Source: Candidatus Stahliibacteriota bacterium CG08_land_8_20_14_0_20_40_26 (GTDB lineage Bacteria > Hydrothermota > UBA3073). Taken from it: DNA of 16,944 bases. This document shows positions 14,193-16,944 of this stretch, piece by piece. Under the pieces are notes generated by a model. That model did not search any database. It was not told the DNA's origin and saw only the letters and a list, made by a program, of their open reading frames with translations. Position 1 is the first letter of the stretch, and each line of letters starts with the position of its first letter. The translations under genes were made by a program, and so were the position numbers. The DNA is taken from NCBI GenBank assembly GCA_002774315.1, contig PEYP01000034.1, forward strand, positions 1 through 16,944, written 5' to 3'.

Positions 14193-14600
14193 CTATCTTC
14201 TTCTTGGTTCTGAGATGAGGCCAACATCCTCTATGCCTGCGGATTTTACAAGTCCTATTATTTCCATCACAAATCCGTATGGCACATTAATATCTCCTTT
14301 GATATATACCTTTTTTTTAGATGATGTAAGGATGGGGACAAGCTCTTTATGGGGTTTTTTGATTTCTCTGCCGTCTATAAAGACCTTTTTTTCTTTTGTT
14401 ATACTTATTGTTATCCCTTTATCTCCTTCGTAGTTAGTTACTGCGGTCCTGGGTAACTGTATGTCTATGCCTGATTGAAGAAGAGGAGCAGAGAGTATGA
14501 ATATTATAAGTATGGTAAGGCTCACATCAACAAGTGAGGTGATGTTTATCTGCGATATACTCTGGGGTTTATGTATTATTGGTGATTGGTAATGTGGCAG
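14193..14600 (-). CDS. tolR: TolR/ExbD-family proton-channel subunit, non-ATG start
   Basis: TolR has one membrane helix and a periplasmic domain, and forms the proton-driven motor with TolQ. The conserved core ISQINITSLVDV-SLTILIIFIL-SAPLLQ contains the essential channel aspartate in SLVDV. The first GTG in the frame, at 14525, lies just after that aspartate, so a protein starting there would be dead. The frame stays open upstream to about 14618, with no ATG, GTG or TTG. I place the start at a CTG at 14600, 7 nt after AGAAGG, giving 135 residues as usual for TolR (142 in E. coli). ATA codons nearer the core are alternatives. The 5' end overlaps tolQ by 32 bp. The C-terminal domain (DGREIKKPHKEL, KVYIKGDINVPYGFVMEII) is intact. 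Confidence 0.82.
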   Translation of the reverse strand: MPHYQSPIIHKPQSISQINITSLVDVSLTILIIFILSAPLLQSGIDIQLPRTAVTNYEGDKGITISITKEKKVFIDGREIKKPHKELVPILTSSKKKVYIKGDINVPYGFVMEIIGLVKSAGIEDVGLISEPRRR

Positions 14601-15252
14601 GATATTCCCTTCTTATTATCTCTTCGGTTTCAGAGATAAAATTGTCGAGTTCATCTGTAAATTTCCTTATCCTATTTGCCAGATAGTTATAAAACACAAC
14701 AGCAGGCATGGCAACACATAGACCTATTACAGTTGTTATAAGTGATTCTGCTATCCCGGGTGCTATTACCATTATGTGGGCAGAGCCGTATGTTTTAATG
14801 TCAATAAATGCCCTCATTATACCCCATACGGTACCAAAGAGTCCCATAAATGGACTTACGGTAACAATCGTAGCGAGAAACGGAAGCTGTGATTCAAGTT
14901 TCGCAACCTCTTCCACTTCACTCCTTTTCATTGCGGATCTCATATTTGCTATAAGGGTCTCTTTTTCAGAGGACTGTTGTGTAATCTTCCACCCTTTTTG
15001 TAATATTCTCGTAATAGGACCGTCAAATTCCTTTGATATATTACTTACACGCTCAAAGGTCATATCTTCATTTAAGATGTCAAGGAAATCCCTGGTATCT
15101 TTGTTAATTCGGTTAAATAGTCTGTATTTATATATAAATACTGCCCATGACCAGATAGAGAGGACAAAAAGGATTATGACGACACTCCTTCCTACCCAGC
15201 CTGATGCAATAAAGGCGGAACCAAGTGTAGTCTTAAGTAGTATATGTAACAT
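14569..15252 (-). CDS. tolQ: TolQ/ExbB/MotA-family proton-channel protein
   Basis: A 227-residue inner-membrane protein from the ATG at 15252, close to E. coli TolQ (230). It has three membrane segments: about 19-42, then a long cytoplasmic loop, then the paired helices in FLATIVTVSPFMGLFGTVWG and PGIAESLITTVIGLCVAMPAVV. The GLFGTVWGIM and APGIAE..I.T..GL motifs are diagnostic. TolQ surrounds the TolR helices and uses the proton gradient to drive TolA. A TTG at 15282 would add ten residues but has no Shine-Dalgarno and would begin inside a heptad repeat, so I prefer 15252 (weak TAGAG upstream). The 3' end overlaps tolR, which suggests coupling. Confidence 0.92.
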   Translation of the reverse strand: MLHILLKTTLGSAFIASGWVGRSVVIILFVLSIWSWAVFIYKYRLFNRINKDTRDFLDILNEDMTFERVSNISKEFDGPITRILQKGWKITQQSSEKETLIANMRSAMKRSEVEEVAKLESQLPFLATIVTVSPFMGLFGTVWGIMRAFIDIKTYGSAHIMVIAPGIAESLITTVIGLCVAMPAVVFYNYLANRIRKFTDELDNFISETEEIIRREYPATLPITNNT

Positions 15253-15281
15253 GTCTCTACTGTTTATTGTTAAAACTTCCA

Positions 15282-15401
15282 AAATGACAAATGTCCAATT
15301 TCTAATGACTAATCAAACGCCAAGGTCCAATGACAGAACGAGTTATTTTAATAAATAAGAAGAAAAATTAGACATTCGATATTAGAAATTAGATATTCAC
15401 T
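15282..15401. repeat. Heptad-period intergenic repeat, locus D (cpoB-tolQ gap), inverted arrangement
   Basis: Seven-bp units AAATGAC, AAATGTC, CAATTTC and TAATGAC run from 15282 to 15309 with a less regular continuation to 15344. From 15367 to 15401, units ATTAGAC, ATTCGAT, ATTAGAA, ATTAGAT and ATTCACT run as the inverse type. AATTTCTAAT (15297-15306) and ATTAGAAATT (15381-15390) are perfectly complementary, so the transcript could fold across the gap. The last unit contains the cpoB-like stop codon. Both arms resemble locus C at 5902. Confidence 0.85.
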
Positions 15402-16044
15402 GCTTGACGTCCCTCAAGAGTGCTGCCTCAGGTGAGTTTGGATAGTCACTTGATAATCTCTTAAAGTATTGATTTGCAGAGACTGTATCTCCCATAGTTT
15501 CGTATATTTTTCCAGTCTTATAGAGACTTGTAGGAGCTCTTTTGCTCTGCGGATGGCTCTGCACTACCATATCAAAGGACTTAATAGCGTATATATAATC
15601 CTCTTTTTCGAAATAACACTCTCCCAGAAGGTATCTTGCCTCATCAAGCTTTGGAATAGAGTTTATATATGTGAGAAGACCAGATATGGATAGGTCATAA
15701 TTGCCCTGTAAATAATCAGAATAGGCAATTGAGTATACATCGGAAGAAATAGATGTATCGGCCTTCTGTGGGATAGATATACCCGATAATTCATTGACTG
15801 CATTTCTCAAGGATTCTATATTCTCCTCAATTCGGGATAGGGCTTCACCTTGTTGTGCTCGGAATCTCATAATAAGCTCTATCTCCTCCATTGAGAGACT
15901 GTCAAGCTGATTAATTTCACCTTCTATTCTCCTGTTGCTCTTTTCAATATAATTTAATTGTTCCCTGACACGCACTGCTTCATTTCTCACAGCACAACCA
16001 AAAAACATTAGTATTGTAAGCACACTTATGGTCTTAGGTCGCAT
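15397..16044 (-). CDS. cpoB: CpoB/YbgF-like TPR lipoprotein of the Tol-Pal locus
   Basis: A 215-residue predicted lipoprotein. The signal sequence ends in MFFGC (Cys17). A charged coiled coil (about 22-88, rich in Glu/Arg/Leu heptads) follows. Three TPR-like helical hairpins then start near 103: YSDYLQGNYDLSISGLLTYI, ARYLLGECYFEKEDYIYAIK and SLYKTGKIYETMGDTVSANQ. This order, coiled coil then TPR, is that of CpoB/YbgF, which in E. coli binds TolA and PBP1B and coordinates outer-membrane constriction with septal wall synthesis. E. coli CpoB is soluble; a lipid anchor is a difference. Here it lies between pal and tolQ instead of after pal. No strong Shine-Dalgarno is seen at the ATG. Assignment rests on architecture plus context. 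Confidence 0.85.
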   Translation of the reverse strand: MRPKTISVLTILMFFGCAVRNEAVRVREQLNYIEKSNRRIEGEINQLDSLSMEEIELIMRFRAQQGEALSRIEENIESLRNAVNELSGISIPQKADTSISSDVYSIAYSDYLQGNYDLSISGLLTYINSIPKLDEARYLLGECYFEKEDYIYAIKSFDMVVQSHPQSKRAPTSLYKTGKIYETMGDTVSANQYFKRLSSDYPNSPEAALLRDVKQ

Positions 16045-16059
16045 AATGCTTTAAATATT

Positions 16060-16177
16060 AAGGAGAAATGGAGAACCTGCCTACCGCAGGCAGGAATGAA
16101 CTTATATCTCGTCAAAGTATAAAGACTTGTGGAATCTCAGAATTTTTCTCCTTTTCCTACTCTCCCCATTTCTCCTT
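16060..16177. repeat. 118-bp element with 12-bp terminal inverted repeats in the pal-cpoB gap
   Basis: AAGGAGAAATGG (16060-16071) and CCATTTCTCCTT (16166-16177) are perfectly complementary and bound almost the whole 144-bp gap. Just inside the left end sits a palindrome CCTGCCT-ACCGC-AGGCAGG (16076-16094). The right end extends as a polypurine (minus strand) stretch with a rough 7-bp rhythm. It has the layout of a small non-autonomous element or a composite hairpin. No target-site duplication was recognised. Confidence 0.65.
16076..16094. repeat. GC-rich palindrome CCTGCCT-ACCGC-AGGCAGG
   Basis: Perfect 7-bp arms around a 5-nt centre; a member of the dispersed palindrome family also at 42, 11068 and 11299. 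Confidence 0.75.
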
Positions 16178-16188
16178 GTGTTTTTAAA

Positions 16189-16662
16189 TTACTTCATCAT
16201 TACAAACTCTGCCCTTCTGTTTTTAGCCCATGCCGATTCGTTATGTTCTGGGACAAGCGGTCTCTCCTCTCCGTAACTTATAATAGAGATTTTCTTCTTT
16301 TCAATACCAAGTCTTACAAGATAATCGCTTGCCGCAATTGCCCTCCTTTCCCCGAGGGCGAGGTTATACTCGTTTGTTCCCCTCTCGTCACAGTGACCTT
16401 CGATTCTTATACTCACCTTGGGATATGCCTTTAGGACCTCTGCATTCTTCTCAAGAATCTTTGCGTCGCCCGATCTTATGTGGTATTTATCAAAATCAAA
16501 GTGAATTCTGGACAGTTCCAGGGGTATCTTTACAACCTCTTCCACGGGTGGAATTGTATCCTTGGGTATTATCACTACCTCCTCTTCTATCTTTACTTCC
16601 CTTCTTGCGCAACTTATAAGCACAAAAGGGATTATTACTATAAGCACCAGTTTCTTTGTCAT
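16189..16662 (-). CDS. pal: Peptidoglycan-associated lipoprotein Pal
   Basis: A 157-residue outer-membrane lipoprotein. A signal peptide with lipobox LISC (Cys18) is followed by a short Glu/Pro-rich linker (22-48) and an OmpA-like peptidoglycan-binding domain (about 50-157). Diagnostic stretches are IHFDFDKYHIR (53-63), GHCDERGTNEYNLALGERRA (89-108), SYGEERP (129-135) and KNRRAEF (147-153). Pal ties the outer membrane to the wall and is pulled by TolB and the TolQRA motor. The ATG at 16662 has GGGAGG 5 nt upstream and places the signal peptide correctly. An earlier in-frame ATG at 16710 would add 16 unsuitable residues. It is the first gene after the promoter at 16875-16903, so pal leads this operon, unlike E. 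coli where it comes late. Confidence 0.95.
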   Translation of the reverse strand: MTKKLVLIVIIPFVLISCARREVKIEEEVVIIPKDTIPPVEEVVKIPLELSRIHFDFDKYHIRSGDAKILEKNAEVLKAYPKVSIRIEGHCDERGTNEYNLALGERRAIAASDYLVRLGIEKKKISIISYGEERPLVPEHNESAWAKNRRAEFVMMK

Positions 16663-16722
16663 ATAAACCTCCCTGTTAAAAGTGAACAACATCAAAAAAC
16701 TTAACCACAAGACTGAAATAAA

Positions 16723-16835
16723 ACCACGAAGACACCAAGATCACGAAGTTCAAAAAGTATTGGTTATCAGTCACCGGTAATCAGTGATCGGTAGTTCGTG
16801 ATCTAAAATCCTGGTATTTTTGGTGTCTTTGTGGT
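16723..16835. repeat. 113-bp inverted-repeat element in the pal leader, enclosing a heptad array
   Basis: The outer arms ACCACGAAGACACCAA (16723-16738) and TTGGTGTCTTTGTGGT (16820-16835) pair at 15 of 16 positions. Inside, 16762-16810 is seven 7-bp units, alternating GGTNNTC-like and AGTNAYC-like, giving a 14-bp higher-order period. GGTAATCAGTGATCGGTA (16776-16793) is the inverse of a block at 5968-5985 (16/18). The whole element lies between the pal promoter and start codon, so it would be transcribed as part of a leader of about 205 nt. Confidence 0.8.
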
Positions 16836-16874
16836 AATTCTTTAAAAGTCTTTATTGAAATAGGTGTTTCAACT

Positions 16875-16903
16875 ATTATATCACAGATTGTTCAGAAAGT
16901 CAA
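16875..16903 (-). promoter_or_regulatory. sigma70-type promoter for the pal-tol operon
   Basis: On the minus strand TTGACT (16903-16898), a 17-nt spacer and a perfect TATAAT (16880-16875). Transcription would start near 16868, about 205 nt before the pal ATG. Hexamers and spacing are identical to those of the tldD promoter at 79-107. Confidence 0.85.
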
Positions 16904-16944
16904 GTTTTTTCTATCTCAACTATAATCTCCCCCGCCTTTTTTTT

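Noticed and set aside
14193..14525. tolR starting at the GTG at 14525
   Set aside because: This start would remove the essential SLVDV aspartate and the conserved N-terminus, which are intact just upstream in frame.
15253..15282. TTG start for tolQ adding ten residues
   Set aside because: It would begin inside a heptad repeat, has no Shine-Dalgarno, and the ATG at 15252 matches family length.
14708..15358. 216-codon open frame on the plus strand opposite tolQ
   Set aside because: It is antisense to a well-conserved tolQ and reads as a frame shadow, with no motif or start signal.
16663..16710. Upstream ATG for pal
   Set aside because: The added residues precede an already complete lipoprotein signal, and the ATG at 16662 has a proper GGGAGG site.

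Overview
The window reads as chromosomal DNA of a diderm (Gram-negative type) bacterium. It carries a complete Tol-Pal set, several predicted lipoproteins and a GT9 heptosyltransferase-type enzyme. The sequence is AT-rich by eye, and the core genes strongly prefer AGA/AGG for arginine. The intergenic DNA is unusually repetitive. This fits an uncultured lineage of the WOR-3/FCB kind, but that placement is only an impression; no rRNA or marker gene is present to confirm it.

Region 1 (about 1-4711, + strand) starts with a textbook sigma70-type promoter (TTGACT, 17 nt, TATAAT). It reads through tldD (TldD/PmbA metalloprotease) and three glycosyltransferases of families GT2, GT9 and GT4. The first three genes are tightly packed or overlapping; the GT4 gene follows a 144-bp repeat-filled gap. 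The last + gene and tolB on the other strand converge and overlap by 9 bp.

Region 2 (4703-16903, - strand) is the Tol-Pal locus. From the upstream end the order is: promoter (again TTGACT-17-TATAAT), pal, a cpoB-like gene, tolQ, tolR, an M23 endopeptidase, then a block of five other genes, then a tolA/TonB-like gene and tolB. The products would form the inner-membrane motor (TolQ-TolR-TolA), the periplasmic TolB, the outer-membrane lipoprotein Pal, a CpoB-like coordinator and a peptidoglycan hydrolase. Together these serve outer-membrane constriction and wall remodelling.

The five-gene block (about 6588-13206) splits this locus. It encodes a metallophosphoesterase lipoprotein with a CBM9-like tail, an unrecognised 413-residue soluble protein, a PlsY acyltransferase fused to a dolichol-kinase-like CTP-dependent lipid kinase domain, an internally duplicated multi-pass membrane protein and an isochorismatase-family hydrolase. 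Arginine codon use and Shine-Dalgarno strength differ from the flanking tol genes, so the block looks like an acquisition.

The most unusual content is non-coding. At least five intergenic gaps hold degenerate tandem arrays with a strict 7-bp period. The same sub-blocks recur at different loci, on both strands and with matching variant units. The arrays abut stop codons or sit in leaders. A second class is short GC-rich palindromes (CCTGCC...GGCAGG type), clustered in a 561-bp gene-free stretch at 10879-11439. A third class is larger inverted-repeat elements bounded by ACCACAGA- or ACCACGAAG-type ends. No tRNA, rRNA, CRISPR array or transposase gene was seen.
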